Source: Micromonospora coriariae (GTDB lineage: Bacteria > Actinomycetota > Actinomycetes > Mycobacteriales > Micromonosporaceae). Taken from it: 64,000 bases of DNA. A program made the position numbers and the translations under genes. The stretch spans positions 1,736,001-1,800,000 of the forward strand of contig NZ_LT607412.1 of the NCBI RefSeq assembly GCF_900091455.1, in the 5' to 3' direction. The notes beneath the pieces are model-generated. The model had not been told where the DNA came from. It searched no databases and saw nothing but the letters and a program-made list of their open reading frames with translations. Of the stretch, positions 1-8,041 are shown in pieces (position 1 is the stretch's first letter; every line of letters starts with the position of its first letter).

Positions 1-187
1 GCACGAACCCGCCCCGGTGTGCCGGCGCGCAGACCTCCATCAGGCCGGGTACCGGCAGTTCGCAGAGCTGCTGCCCGCGGGCCCAGATCAGCCGGCTCAA
101 CCACCTGCCGACCGTCGGCAGGAGCGGCCCGGCCAGCAACGCCAGCAGGCCGACGAGCAGCACCCGGCGCCGGGGGGTCCAGCTCAC
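1..187 (-). CDS. Probable sensor histidine kinase, N-terminal fragment
   Basis: Only the first 62 codons are in the window; the gene runs off the left edge. The GTG start overlaps the TGA of the upstream response regulator (GTGA), so the two are translationally coupled. The visible product starts with a short basic stretch (SWTPRRR) followed by a hydrophobic segment (VLLVGLLALLAGPLLP, about residues 9-24), as expected for the first membrane helix of a membrane sensor kinase. No catalytic domain is visible. The kinase call rests on position behind an OmpR-type regulator and is an inference; another membrane protein is possible. Confidence 0.5.
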   Translation of the reverse strand, partial: MSWTPRRRVLLVGLLALLAGPLLPTVGRWLSRLIWARGQQLCELPVPGLMEVCAPAHRGGFV

Positions 188-849
188 GCCGGGCCACCGA
201 GGCGGTAGCCGGCCTTGGGCACTGTGTGGATGACCGCCGGGTCGCCGAGCTTCTTGCGCAGGGTCATGACGGTGACCCGTACGGCGTTGGTGAACGGGTC
301 GGCGAACTCGTCCCAGGCCTGCTCCAGCAGCTCCTCGGCGCTGACCACCTGCCCGGAGGCGCGCAGCAGCACGTGCAGCACGGCGAACTCCTTCGGGCTC
401 AGCGCCAGCGCCCGGCCGTCCCGGGTGGCCACGTGCCGGGCCACGTCCAGCACCACGCCGTCCTGCGCAAGCACCGGCGGGAGCGCCGGGGTGGACCGCC
501 GGCCGAGGGCCTGCACCCGGGCGACCAGCTCGGCGAAGGCGAACGGCTTGGTCAGGTAGTCGTCCGCGCCGAGGTCCAGACCGGCCACCCGGTCCCGGAT
601 GCCGGCCGCCGCGGTGAGCAGCAGCACGCGGGTGCCCACCTGGGAGTCGGCGATGCTGCGGCACACCTCGTCGCCGGTGTGCCCGGGCATGTCCCGGTCC
701 AGGACCGCGACGTCGTACCGGTTGACCCCGATCCGCTCCAGCGCACCGTCGCCGTCGTAGCAGACGTCGACGGCCATCGAGAGGCGCCGCAGCCCCTCGG
801 CCACCGTGTCCGCCAGCAACCGCTCGTCGTCCGCCACCAGCACCCGCAC
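184..849 (-). CDS. OmpR/PhoB-family response regulator
   Basis: DNA-binding response regulator of 221 residues. The receiver domain (about 1-115) shows the acidic pair D7-D8, the phospho-acceptor D51 in VLDRDMPG, and the conserved lysine in LTKPF. The C-terminal winged helix (about 125-218) contains the typical LSPKEFAVLHVLL and VRVTVMTLRKKLG segments and ends in a KAGYRLGG hairpin. The GTG start is supported by GGGGGAG seven bases upstream. It is co-transcribed with the kinase fragment that follows. The signal and target genes cannot be read from this window. A possible autoregulatory repeat (TTAAG at 901-905, GTAAG at 912-916, 11 bp apart) lies in its promoter region. Confidence 0.92.
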   Translation of the reverse strand: MRVLVADDERLLADTVAEGLRRLSMAVDVCYDGDGALERIGVNRYDVAVLDRDMPGHTGDEVCRSIADSQVGTRVLLLTAAAGIRDRVAGLDLGADDYLTKPFAFAELVARVQALGRRSTPALPPVLAQDGVVLDVARHVATRDGRALALSPKEFAVLHVLLRASGQVVSAEELLEQAWDEFADPFTNAVRVTVMTLRKKLGDPAVIHTVPKAGYRLGGPA

Positions 850-1002
850 GTTTCCGCTCCCCCTGGTTCCGCTCGTCCGGCATACCGTCGCAGGCCGGGG
901 TTAAGGGTTCTGTAAGAACTCTGCGCCATCCGTCGCGGAGGGACCGGGCGGTTGGCGATCCGGGGTGAGCTGCGTCACGATGGGGGCCGAGGAGGTCGCC
1001 CG

Positions 1003-2280
1003 ATGGCTGACCCGTGGCTCGCCCTGGAGTTCGGCGTCGATCCGGCGGAGCGGATCGCGCAGGTCGGCGCCGCCCACGAGGCGTTCCTCGCCGCCGGCGC
1101 CGCGCCGCACCGGGTGCGGGAGGTGGTACGCCGCTCGTGGGAACGTTCGGCGCGGCTCGACCCGGAGGCCACCCCGCCGGTCGACCTGACCGACGACGCG
1201 CTGGCGGGCTACCGGGCCGCTCACCCGCTGGCCCGGGTGCTGCCGCTGTTCCGGGACCTGCTGGGCGGCATCGCACAGGACGGCGCGCACCTGATGGCGG
1301 TCTGCGACGCGTACGGACGGCTGCTCTGGGTGGAGGGCCATCCGGGAGTGCGCCGGCACGCCGAGCGGATGAACTTCGTGCCCGGCGCACTGTGGGATGA
1401 GAGGCACGCCGGCACCAACGCCCCCGGCACCGCGCTGGCCGTCGACCACAGCGTGCAGATCTTCGCCACCGAGCACTTCAGCCGGCCGGTGCAGCGCTGG
1501 ACCTGCGCCGCGGCGCCGATCCACGACCCGATCACCGGGCGGCTGCTCGGCGCGGTCGACATCACCGGCGGCGACCACCTGGCCAACCCGCACAGCCTGG
1601 CGCTGGTCCGGGCCACCGCCCGGGCCGCCGAGGCACAGCTCGCCAGCGACCGACCGGTGGAGCCGGGCGTCGCCACGGTGACCGCGCTGGGCCGGGACGA
1701 GGCCGAGCTGCGGTTCGACGGGCGGCGGATCCGGCTCGGCCGCCGGCACAGCGAGCTGCTGGTGCTGCTGCTGCACCATCCCGAGGGACGCACCGGCGAA
1801 CAGCTCGGCCTCGACCTGTACGGGGACGACCGACTGCACCCGGTCACCCTGCGCGCGGAGCTGTCCCGGCTGCGCCGGGTGCTCGGCCCCGAGCTGCTCG
1901 ACTCCCGCCCGTACCGGCTGCGGGGCACCGTCCGCGCCGACTTCACCACCGTCGCCGACCGGTTGGACCAGGGCGATCCGGCGGGCGCGCTCGACGCGTA
2001 CTCCGGGTCGTTGCTGCCCGGCTCGGACGCACCGGGAGTGACGCGACTACGCCGGCTCATCGACGGCCAGCTCCGCGCGGCCGTGCTGGCCACCGCGGAC
2101 CCGGCGCTGCTCGCGACCTGGACCGCGACGTCCGCCGGGGCCGACGACCTGACCGCCTGGCAGGCCCTGGCACGGGCGTTGCCGGCGGGCGCGCCACGCC
2201 GGCCGCTCGCGCTCGCCCGCGTCGACCAGCTCGCCGGGGAGTACGACCTACCGCGCGCAACGTGGCTGCAACGTTCCTGA
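1003..2280 (+). CDS. GAF-domain transcriptional regulator with C-terminal winged helix
   Basis: Transcriptional regulator of 425 residues. The ATG at 1003 is preferred over the in-frame start at 952 because GGAGG sits at the right distance before it. The N-terminal half carries a GAF-type sensor of the kind found in AcoR-like regulators (about 75-215; landmarks ERMNFVPGALWDERHAGTNA and GAVDITGG). The C-terminal part looks like an OmpR/SARP-type winged helix (RRHSELLVLLLHHPEG, then LRAELSRLRRVLG and SRPYRL) followed by a short helical tail with a LLPGSDAPGV landmark. It has no sigma54 AAA+ domain. It lies 48 bp upstream of the aldehyde dehydrogenase and probably controls it. The ligand is unknown. 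Confidence 0.8.
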   Translation: MADPWLALEFGVDPAERIAQVGAAHEAFLAAGAAPHRVREVVRRSWERSARLDPEATPPVDLTDDALAGYRAAHPLARVLPLFRDLLGGIAQDGAHLMAVCDAYGRLLWVEGHPGVRRHAERMNFVPGALWDERHAGTNAPGTALAVDHSVQIFATEHFSRPVQRWTCAAAPIHDPITGRLLGAVDITGGDHLANPHSLALVRATARAAEAQLASDRPVEPGVATVTALGRDEAELRFDGRRIRLGRRHSELLVLLLHHPEGRTGEQLGLDLYGDDRLHPVTLRAELSRLRRVLGPELLDSRPYRLRGTVRADFTTVADRLDQGDPAGALDAYSGSLLPGSDAPGVTRLRRLIDGQLRAAVLATADPALLATWTATSAGADDLTAWQALARALPAGAPRRPLALARVDQLAGEYDLPRATWLQRS

Positions 2281-2328
2281 AACTACCGTCGCCGTCGGCA
2301 CACCCGCACAACGACGGCGGAGGTAACC

Positions 2329-3834
2329 ATGACGCGCTACGACGCGCCCACCCACTGGCAGTCCCGTTACGACCACTTCATCGGCGGCGAGTACGTCAAG
2401 CCGCACGGCGGCGCCTACTTCGAAAACCCGACCCCGGTCACCGGGCAGACCTTCACCGAGGTCGCCCGGGGCACCGCACCCGACGTGGAGAAGGCCCTGG
2501 ACGCGGCGCACGGCGCCGCCGACGCCTGGGGGCGCACCTCGGTGGCCGAGCGCGCCCTGATCCTCAATCGCATCGCGGACCGGATGCAGGAGAACCTGGA
2601 GTCGCTGGCCATCGCGGAGAGCTGGGAGAACGGCAAGCCGATCCGCGAGACGCTGGCCGCCGACATCCCGCTCGCCATCGACCACTTCCGCTACTTCGCC
2701 GGGGCGATCCGGGCGCAGGAGGGCTCGCTCGGCGAACTCGACGACGACACCGTCGCGTACCACTTCCACGAGCCGCTCGGCGTGGTCGGGCAGATCATCC
2801 CGTGGAACTTCCCGATCCTGATGGCCACCTGGAAGCTGGCGCCCGCGCTGGCCGCCGGCAACGCCGTGGTGCTCAAGCCGGCCGAGCAGACCCCGGCGTC
2901 GATCCACTACTGGCTGTCGCTGGTGGCGGACCTGCTGCCGCCGGGCGTGCTCAACATCGTCAACGGCTTCGGCGTGGAGGCCGGCAAGCCGCTGGCGTCC
3001 TCGGCACGGGTGGCCAAGGTGGCGTTCACCGGTGAGACCACCACCGGGCGGCTGATCATGCAGTACGCCAGCGAGAACATCAAACCCGTCACCCTCGAAC
3101 TGGGCGGCAAGAGCCCGAACATCTTCTTCGACGACGTCAGCGCTGCTTCTGATGACTTCCTGGACAAGGCGCTCGAGGGCTTCACCATGTTCGCCCTCAA
3201 CCAGGGCGAGGTCTGCACCTGCCCGTCGCGGGCGCTGATCCAGCAGGGCCACTACAGCGACTTCCTCGCCGCGGCCGTCGCGCGCACGGAGGCGATCGTC
3301 GCCGGGCATCCCCTCGACACCGACACGATGATCGGGGCGCAGGCCTCCAACGACCAACTGGAGAAGATCCTGTCCTACCTGGACATCGGCCGGCAGGAGG
3401 GCGCCAAGGTGCTCACCGGCGGGTCCCGCGCGGACCTGGGCGGCGAACTGTCCGGCGGGTACTACGTCCAGCCCACGATCTTCGAGGGCGACAACTCGAT
3501 GCGGGTCTTCCAGGAGGAGATCTTCGGACCGGTGGTCTCGGTGACCTCCTTCGCCGACCTGGACGACGCCGTCAAGACCGCGAACGACACCCTGTACGGG
3601 CTGGGCGCGGGCGTCTGGACCCGGGACATGAACACCGCGTACCGGGCTGGGCGGGCCATCCAGGCGGGCCGGGTGTGGACCAACTGCTACCACGCGTACC
3701 CGGCGCACGCCGCGTTCGGTGGGTACAAGCAGTCCGGCATCGGCCGGGAGAACCACAAGATGATGCTGGAGCACTACCAGCAGACCAAGAACCTGCTGGT
3801 CAGCTACTCGACGCAGAAGCTCGGCTTCTTCTGA
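2329..3834 (+). CDS. NAD(P)-dependent aldehyde dehydrogenase (AldB/acetaldehyde type)
   Basis: Oxidises an aldehyde (acetaldehyde and related short aldehydes in this subfamily) to the acid. At 501 residues it is the usual family length. The general base is E257 in LELGGKSPN and the catalytic cysteine is C296 in [11 protein letters not shown], the signature of the E. coli AldB / ExaC group. The cofactor segment [13 protein letters not shown] is intact. The start is set by GGAGG five bases upstream. It follows a GAF regulator and its stop overlaps the start of a DUF779 gene, the arrangement often seen for acetaldehyde dehydrogenases. It could also oxidise aminoaldehydes from the polyamine genes that begin 1.5 kb away, but nothing in the sequence proves that. 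Confidence 0.93.
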   Translation: MTRYDAPTHWQSRYDHFIGGEYVKPHGGAYFENPTPVTGQTFTEVARGTAPDVEKALDAAHGAADAWGRTSVAERALILNRIADRMQENLESLAIAESWENGKPIRETLAADIPLAIDHFRYFAGAIRAQEGSLGELDDDTVAYHFHEPLGVVGQIIPWNFPILMATWKLAPALAAGNAVVLKPAEQTPASIHYWLSLVADLLPPGVLNIVNGFGVEAGKPLASSARVAKVAFTGETTTGRLIMQYASENIKPVTLELGGKSPNIFFDDVSAASDDFLDKALEGFTMFALNQGEVCTCPSRALIQQGHYSDFLAAAVARTEAIVAGHPLDTDTMIGAQASNDQLEKILSYLDIGRQEGAKVLTGGSRADLGGELSGGYYVQPTIFEGDNSMRVFQEEIFGPVVSVTSFADLDDAVKTANDTLYGLGAGVWTRDMNTAYRAGRAIQAGRVWTNCYHAYPAHAAFGGYKQSGIGRENHKMMLEHYQQTKNLLVSYSTQKLGFF

Positions 3835-4178
3835 TGTCCGTCGTCTCCATCACCCCCGCGGCGGCCGAGTTGATCCGGTCGCTGCGGGGGCGGCACGGGC
3901 CGCTGATGTTCCACCAGTCCGGCGGCTGCTGCGACGGCAGCGCCCCGATGTGCTACCCGGCGGGCGAGTTCCGCACCGGCGGGTCCGACGTCCTGCTCGC
4001 CTCGCTGGCAGTGGACGGGGTGCCGGAGCCGGTCGAGTTCTGGATGTCGACCGCCCAGTGGGAGCTGTGGAAACACACGAGGCTGACCGTCGACGTGGTT
4101 CCGGGGCGCGGCAGCGGCTTCTCCCTGGAGGCCCCGGACGGCGTCCGCTTCCTCATCCGCTCCCACCTCGCCGCCTAG
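3834..4178 (+). CDS. DUF779 family protein, aldehyde dehydrogenase partner
   Basis: Small cytoplasmic protein of 114 residues. The cysteine-rich segment SGGCCDGSAPMC (about residues 25-36) and the FWMSTAQWELWKHT block identify the DUF779 family, whose members are commonly encoded next to acetaldehyde dehydrogenases. Its ATG shares a base with the TGA of the dehydrogenase (TGATG), so the pair is translationally coupled. The function is not established; the clustered cysteines suggest metal binding or a redox or repair role for the dehydrogenase, which is inference. Confidence 0.88.
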   Translation: MSVVSITPAAAELIRSLRGRHGPLMFHQSGGCCDGSAPMCYPAGEFRTGGSDVLLASLAVDGVPEPVEFWMSTAQWELWKHTRLTVDVVPGRGSGFSLEAPDGVRFLIRSHLAA

Positions 4179-4226
4179 GTCACCCCTCTCCGGCGGCGTG
4201 GGCGGCGGAGGCATGCCGCACTGGAA

Positions 4227-4272
4227 AGCGTGATACCTCTGAGGCATCAAAATGACTCAGAGGTATCACGCT
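4227..4272. repeat. Perfect 17-bp inverted repeat between convergent genes
   Basis: AGCGTGATACCTCTGAG (4227-4243) and its exact reverse complement (4256-4272) flank a 12-base AT-rich loop. It sits between the end of the DUF779 gene and the end of the convergent G5/excalibur gene. A bidirectional terminator is the simplest reading, although there is no U-tract and the arms are unusually AT-rich for this genome. It also looks like a unit that could be dispersed in the genome. Confidence 0.75.
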
Positions 4273-4332
4273 CGGAACCCAGTCCTCCGCCGCACGGGAT
4301 GACGCTGCGTGACCGTCGGGCGCGCCGCAGGA

Positions 4333-5085
4333 TCAGTCGCAGGCGGTGCCGTCGCCGTCGCGGTCCAGGTCGTAGATGTCATCGCCGATCACCCTGATGG
4401 GTCCGCTGACGTAGGCGGGGCCGTTGCCACTGCCGCCCGAGCAGTCGACGTCACTGGCAATCGGGACACAGCCGCTGTAGTTCGGGTCGCAGTTCGCCTG
4501 CGGTGCCTTCTTCGTGCCGACAGCGACGACCTGGGTCACCGGTTGCTTCGTCACGACGGACCTGACCAGCTTCTTGGCAGTCCGCACGCCGTCGGTGGTG
4601 GTCACCTCGTACGTCAGGGTCTTGACACCGTTGACGCCCTTGGTCCGCACGACCCGCTTGCCCACGGCGAGGGACGAGTCCTTGACGGTCCGCTCGCCGT
4701 ACCGGATGGTGGCCCGCTCCGTCACGGTCGTCACCTGCACGACCGGCGCGGCCACGGCGGTGGACGTGGTCGGGGCCGGCGAGGAGGCGGCGGGGTCGGC
4801 GGAGAGGGAGGGTTCCGCCACCGGCGACAACTCCTGCGCGGGGGCCTCCTCGGTCGGCTCGGCGGGCGCGGCCACGATGGGCTGCTGCGGCTCCTCGGCC
4901 GCGGTGCCGGTCCGGGTGGGCTCCGGCTCGCCGACCAGCGCGCCGACGATGGCGGTGCCGGCGCAGCAGAGCAGCAGGATCGACAGGGCCACCGAGCCGA
5001 GAATCACGGCGAGACGGCGACCCGGGCTCGCCCGGCGGAACCAGTTCGGGGCGGCGGGCGGTCGGGGCGCGGGCGGTGGATACAT
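4333..5085 (-). CDS. Membrane-anchored G5 and excalibur domain protein
   Basis: Predicted cell-surface protein of about 250 residues. A proline-rich, basic N-terminus is followed by one membrane helix (VALSILLLCCAGTAIVGALV, about 33-52), then a Pro/Ala/Glu-rich linker, a G5-like domain (about 125-190; TVTERATIRYGERTVKDSS) and a C-terminal excalibur calcium-binding motif ending DLDRDGDGTACD with paired cysteines. Such proteins act outside the membrane and are thought to bind cell-wall material and Ca2+. I chose ATG 5085 (MYPPPAPRP); an in-frame ATG at 5124 would add 13 residues, and neither has a convincing Shine-Dalgarno sequence. It is monocistronic and convergent with the upstream operon. 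Confidence 0.82.
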   Translation of the reverse strand: MYPPPAPRPPAAPNWFRRASPGRRLAVILGSVALSILLLCCAGTAIVGALVGEPEPTRTGTAAEEPQQPIVAAPAEPTEEAPAQELSPVAEPSLSADPAASSPAPTTSTAVAAPVVQVTTVTERATIRYGERTVKDSSLAVGKRVVRTKGVNGVKTLTYEVTTTDGVRTAKKLVRSVVTKQPVTQVVAVGTKKAPQANCDPNYSGCVPIASDVDCSGGSGNGPAYVSGPIRVIGDDIYDLDRDGDGTACD

Positions 5086-5340
5086 GGTCACGGCGATGAG
5101 TGTCGTCGCAAACACTGCGTGCAATATCCGCCGTCGCGCTCGTCACCTGCGCCGTTCCGGTCCCCGCCGCTGGTCGGAGGGCGACCGCCGGGCAACCGCT
5201 CGGTCCGGGTGGACGGGCCGATCGTGCGGCACGACGATGCACAAAATACGCAAAGGGCCGCTTGTCGGCACAGTGCACGGCCGATCCACACAGGACAGCT
5301 CGGAACGACCGATGACCGTCAGGTAGACGACACCATCCCG
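5086..5340. other. Gene-free stretch upstream of the G5/excalibur gene
   Basis: About 255 bases with no supported gene. It lies between the start of the G5/excalibur gene and the 3' end of the polyamine operon, so it should hold the promoter of the former and any terminator of the latter. An AT-rich patch (ACAAAATACGCAAAGGG, about 5239-5255) is the only local composition change. I see no clear hairpin or -10/-35 pair. Confidence 0.4.
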
Positions 5341-5421
5341 TCAGCGGGCGTCGAGGAGGGGCTGTCGTGGATTCCAGGGTGGACCTCCGGCCGGCCCGTA
5401 CATGGCCCCGTAGCGGCTCAT
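5341..5421 (-). CDS. Possible 26-residue micropeptide at the end of the polyamine operon
   Basis: A 26-codon ORF whose ATG overlaps the TGA of the saccharopine-dehydrogenase-like gene (ATGA) and is preceded by GGAGGAGCG, a very strong ribosome-binding site formed by the last codons of that gene. The peptide begins MSRYGAMYGPAGG, is rich in Gly and Pro, contains PPWNPRQP, and ends LLDAR. It has no membrane segment. The overlap repeats the pattern of nearly every other junction in this operon, which argues for real translation. It could instead be a chance ORF behind a purine-rich gene end. Confidence 0.45.
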   Translation of the reverse strand: MSRYGAMYGPAGGPPWNPRQPLLDAR

Positions 5422-6620
5422 CGCTCCTCCATCCCCCAAGGCGAGCCGTACGCGTTCAGCAGGTCGAGGAAGGGCATCGGGGGCAGCGCCTCCGGGCCGA
5501 GCACCCCGACGCCGGACCAGGTGCCGGTGGCGAGCAGTTCCAGCGCCACCACCGGGTTGACCGCCGTCTGCCAGACCACCGCCTGGTGGCCGTACTCCCG
5601 CATGGACCACTCGTTGTCGACGACGTGGTAGAGGTAGACCTCCCGGGGCTGCCCGTCCGGGCCCAGGCCCCGCACCCAGGTGCCGGCGCACGTCTTGCCG
5701 CGCATCCGCTCACCGAGGGTGGCCGGGTCGGGCAGGCAGGCGGCCACCACGTCCCGCGGCGACACCTGGACGCCGCGCACACTGACCGGCGCGGTCGAGT
5801 CCAGGCCGAGCTTGTGCAGCGTCCTGAGCACCTCGATGAACTCGTCGCCGAGGCCGTACTTGAAGGTGACCCGGCGGGCCTTGACCCAGCGCGGGATGAG
5901 CAGCACCTCCTCGTGCTCGACGTTGACGCACTCGACCGGCCCGATCCCCTCCGGGAAGTGGAAGACCTCCGGTTCGGAGAACGGTTCGGTGGTGTACCAG
6001 CCCCGGTCCTGCTCCCAGACCACCGGCGGGTTGAGGCACTCCTCGATCGTGGTCCAGATCGAGAACGAGGGCGCGAAGTCGTAGCCGTCGACTGTGAGGT
6101 TCGCTCCGTCCCGGACGCCGATCTCGTCGATCTCGCTGAACAGCTCGTCGGCGGCGTACCGGGCAAAGACGTCGGACAGGCCGGGTTCGACACCGATTCC
6201 GCACAGCGCCAGCCGGCCGGCCGCGGACCAGTCGTCGGACCGCGCGAACTGCGCGTCGCCGAGCAGCACCCCGGTCTCGGCGTACGGGCGGGACGGGTGC
6301 GGCTGGGACAGCGACATCGCCATGTCCAGGTAGTCCGCGCCGGCCGCGAACGCACCGTCGAAGATCGGCATGACGAAGCGTGGGTCGACGGCATTGAGCA
6401 CGTGGGTGATCCGGTGCTCCCGGCAGAGCGCGGCGACCCCGTCGGCCGAGGACGCGTCCACCTGGGCGGCGACGAAGCGGTCCCCGTGCCCGGCGACGGC
6501 GCGCTCGGCGCGCGCGGGGTCGTGGTCGGCGACCACCATCGTGTCGAAGAAGGACCGTCGGGCGGCGATGGCTACGGCGGCGGAGCCGACGCCACCGGCG
6601 CCGACGAGCAGGACACGCAT
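5418..6620 (-). CDS. Saccharopine dehydrogenase-like NAD(P) oxidoreductase
   Basis: Protein of 400 residues of the saccharopine dehydrogenase / carboxynorspermidine dehydrogenase superfamily. The N-terminal Rossmann motif is VLLVGAGGVGSAAV (about 3-16), followed by a DHDPARAE cofactor-specificity loop and the conserved GIGVEPGLSDVFARYAADEL segment. It is encoded sixth in the polyamine transport operon, and its start shares a base with the stop of the FAD oxidase (TGATG). Lysine biosynthesis is an unlikely role here, since actinobacteria use the DAP route. From context it may act on a carboxyalkyl-polyamine or another imine-linked intermediate, which is inference. The exact substrate is unknown. 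Confidence 0.82.
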   Translation of the reverse strand: MRVLLVGAGGVGSAAVAIAARRSFFDTMVVADHDPARAERAVAGHGDRFVAAQVDASSADGVAALCREHRITHVLNAVDPRFVMPIFDGAFAAGADYLDMAMSLSQPHPSRPYAETGVLLGDAQFARSDDWSAAGRLALCGIGVEPGLSDVFARYAADELFSEIDEIGVRDGANLTVDGYDFAPSFSIWTTIEECLNPPVVWEQDRGWYTTEPFSEPEVFHFPEGIGPVECVNVEHEEVLLIPRWVKARRVTFKYGLGDEFIEVLRTLHKLGLDSTAPVSVRGVQVSPRDVVAACLPDPATLGERMRGKTCAGTWVRGLGPDGQPREVYLYHVVDNEWSMREYGHQAVVWQTAVNPVVALELLATGTWSGVGVLGPEALPPMPFLDLLNAYGSPWGMEER

Positions 6621-8041
6621 CAGGAATCAAACCCCAAACCGAGACGATCGAGAGTACGGAGCCAGAGGTCGCGCCGGCCCTCGCGCGCGTCGGCGCGGGC
6701 CAGTGACCAGCGGGTGAGATTGATGCCGACCGAGCGGACGGGTTCCGGTGGGAACGGCAGTGGCTTACGGCGGACCAGATCGAGCCCGGTCAACGGGGTG
6801 TCCCCGCCGGCCAGCAGGTCGAGCAGCACCCGGGCGCCGAAGCGGGTGGCGCCCACGCCGAGACCGGTGTAGCCGGCCGCGTACGCCAGCCGACCGCCGT
6901 ACGCGGTGCCGAAGAACGGGCAGAACCGGGTGCAGGTGTCGATGACGCCACCCCAGCGGTGGCTGAAGCGCACGTCGGCGAGCTGCGGGAACGTGGTGAA
7001 GAAGTGCGTCGCGAGGGTGGCGAAGGTGGCCGGACGCTGCTCCAGCTCCGGCGCGACCCGGTTGCCGTAGTGGTAGACCGCGTCGTACCCGCCGAAGAGG
7101 ATCCGCCCGTCGGAGGTGATCCGGTAGTAGTGGAACTGGTTGCCGGTGTCGGCCAGTCCCTGCCGGTTGCGCCAGCCGACCGCGTCCCGCTGCGCCGGGG
7201 TGAGCGGCTCGGTCATCAGCACGTGGTCGTAGACCGGCACCAGGTACGCCCGCAGCCTGCGCAGCAGCGGCGGGAAGGCGTTGGTGGCCAGCACCACCCG
7301 CCGGGCCCGTACCGACCCGGGCGCGGCGTCCGGCCCGCCTGCCGTCCGCGCCCGCAGCGCGCCGCCGTCGGCGCGCAGCCCGGTCACCCGCGTGTGCTCG
7401 TGCACCCGGACGCCGAGGTCGAGGCAGGCACGGCGCAGCCCCCACGCCAGCCTCGCCGGATCCAGCATGGCCACCCGGCCGGCGTCGAACATCCCGCCCA
7501 GGTACGTCGGCGAGTTCACCTCGGCGCGCACCTCGTCGCGGTCCAGCAGCCGCACCTGGTGGCCGTACCGGCGGGCCAGCTCCGCGTCGGCGGCGAGCCC
7601 GGCCAACTGGTACGGCTCGACGGCCACGGCCAGCTCGCCGGTGCGCTCGAAGTCGCAGTCAATGCCGAATTCGGCGACGGTGGCGGCGATGGCGTCCAGG
7701 TTCTCCCGGCCGAGACGCTCCAGCTCGCCTACCTCGTCGGGGAACCGGTCGACGCCGTTCGCCAGGCCGTGGGTGAGCGAGGAGGCGCAGAACCCGCCGT
7801 TGCGCCCGGACGCGGCCCAGCCGCAGGTGCCCGCGTCGACCAGCAGCACGTCGCGGTCGGGCTCGGCCTGCTTGGCCAGCAGGGCGGCCCAGAGCCCGCT
7901 GTACCCGCCGCCGATCACCAGCAGGTCGGCGTGCTGCGGGCCGGCGAGCGGTGGCAGCGGGTCGGGGCGGTCCGGGCGGTCGAGCCAGTACGGCAGCGGG
8001 GCCGCGTCGGCGAGCGCCCGGCCGGTATGCGGGACGGTCAT
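6620..8041 (-). CDS. FAD-dependent amine/amino-acid oxidoreductase (DAO/PuuB-like), copy 1
   Basis: Flavoprotein of 473 residues of the D-amino-acid oxidase fold. The FAD-binding Rossmann motif is ADLLVIGGGYSGLWAALLAK, followed by WAASGRNGGFCASS, typical of gamma-glutamylputrescine oxidase-like enzymes; AAGYTGLGVGATRFGARVL near the C-terminus contacts FAD. Its ATG overlaps the stop of potC (ATGA). It is a clear paralogue of the protein at 14354-15760 in the divergent unit. It probably oxidises an amine group of an imported polyamine or of a gamma-glutamyl derivative. No gamma-glutamylpolyamine synthetase is present in this window, so the exact substrate is open. Confidence 0.86.
   Translation of the reverse strand: MTVPHTGRALADAAPLPYWLDRPDRPDPLPPLAGPQHADLLVIGGGYSGLWAALLAKQAEPDRDVLLVDAGTCGWAASGRNGGFCASSLTHGLANGVDRFPDEVGELERLGRENLDAIAATVAEFGIDCDFERTGELAVAVEPYQLAGLAADAELARRYGHQVRLLDRDEVRAEVNSPTYLGGMFDAGRVAMLDPARLAWGLRRACLDLGVRVHEHTRVTGLRADGGALRARTAGGPDAAPGSVRARRVVLATNAFPPLLRRLRAYLVPVYDHVLMTEPLTPAQRDAVGWRNRQGLADTGNQFHYYRITSDGRILFGGYDAVYHYGNRVAPELEQRPATFATLATHFFTTFPQLADVRFSHRWGGVIDTCTRFCPFFGTAYGGRLAYAAGYTGLGVGATRFGARVLLDLLAGGDTPLTGLDLVRRKPLPFPPEPVRSVGINLTRWSLARADAREGRRDLWLRTLDRLGLGFDS

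Noticed and set aside
4309..5631. Plus-strand 440-codon frame opposite the G5/excalibur gene
   Set aside because: The antisense frame has a clear domain protein (membrane helix, G5-like, excalibur); this one is Gly/Arg/His-rich without motifs.
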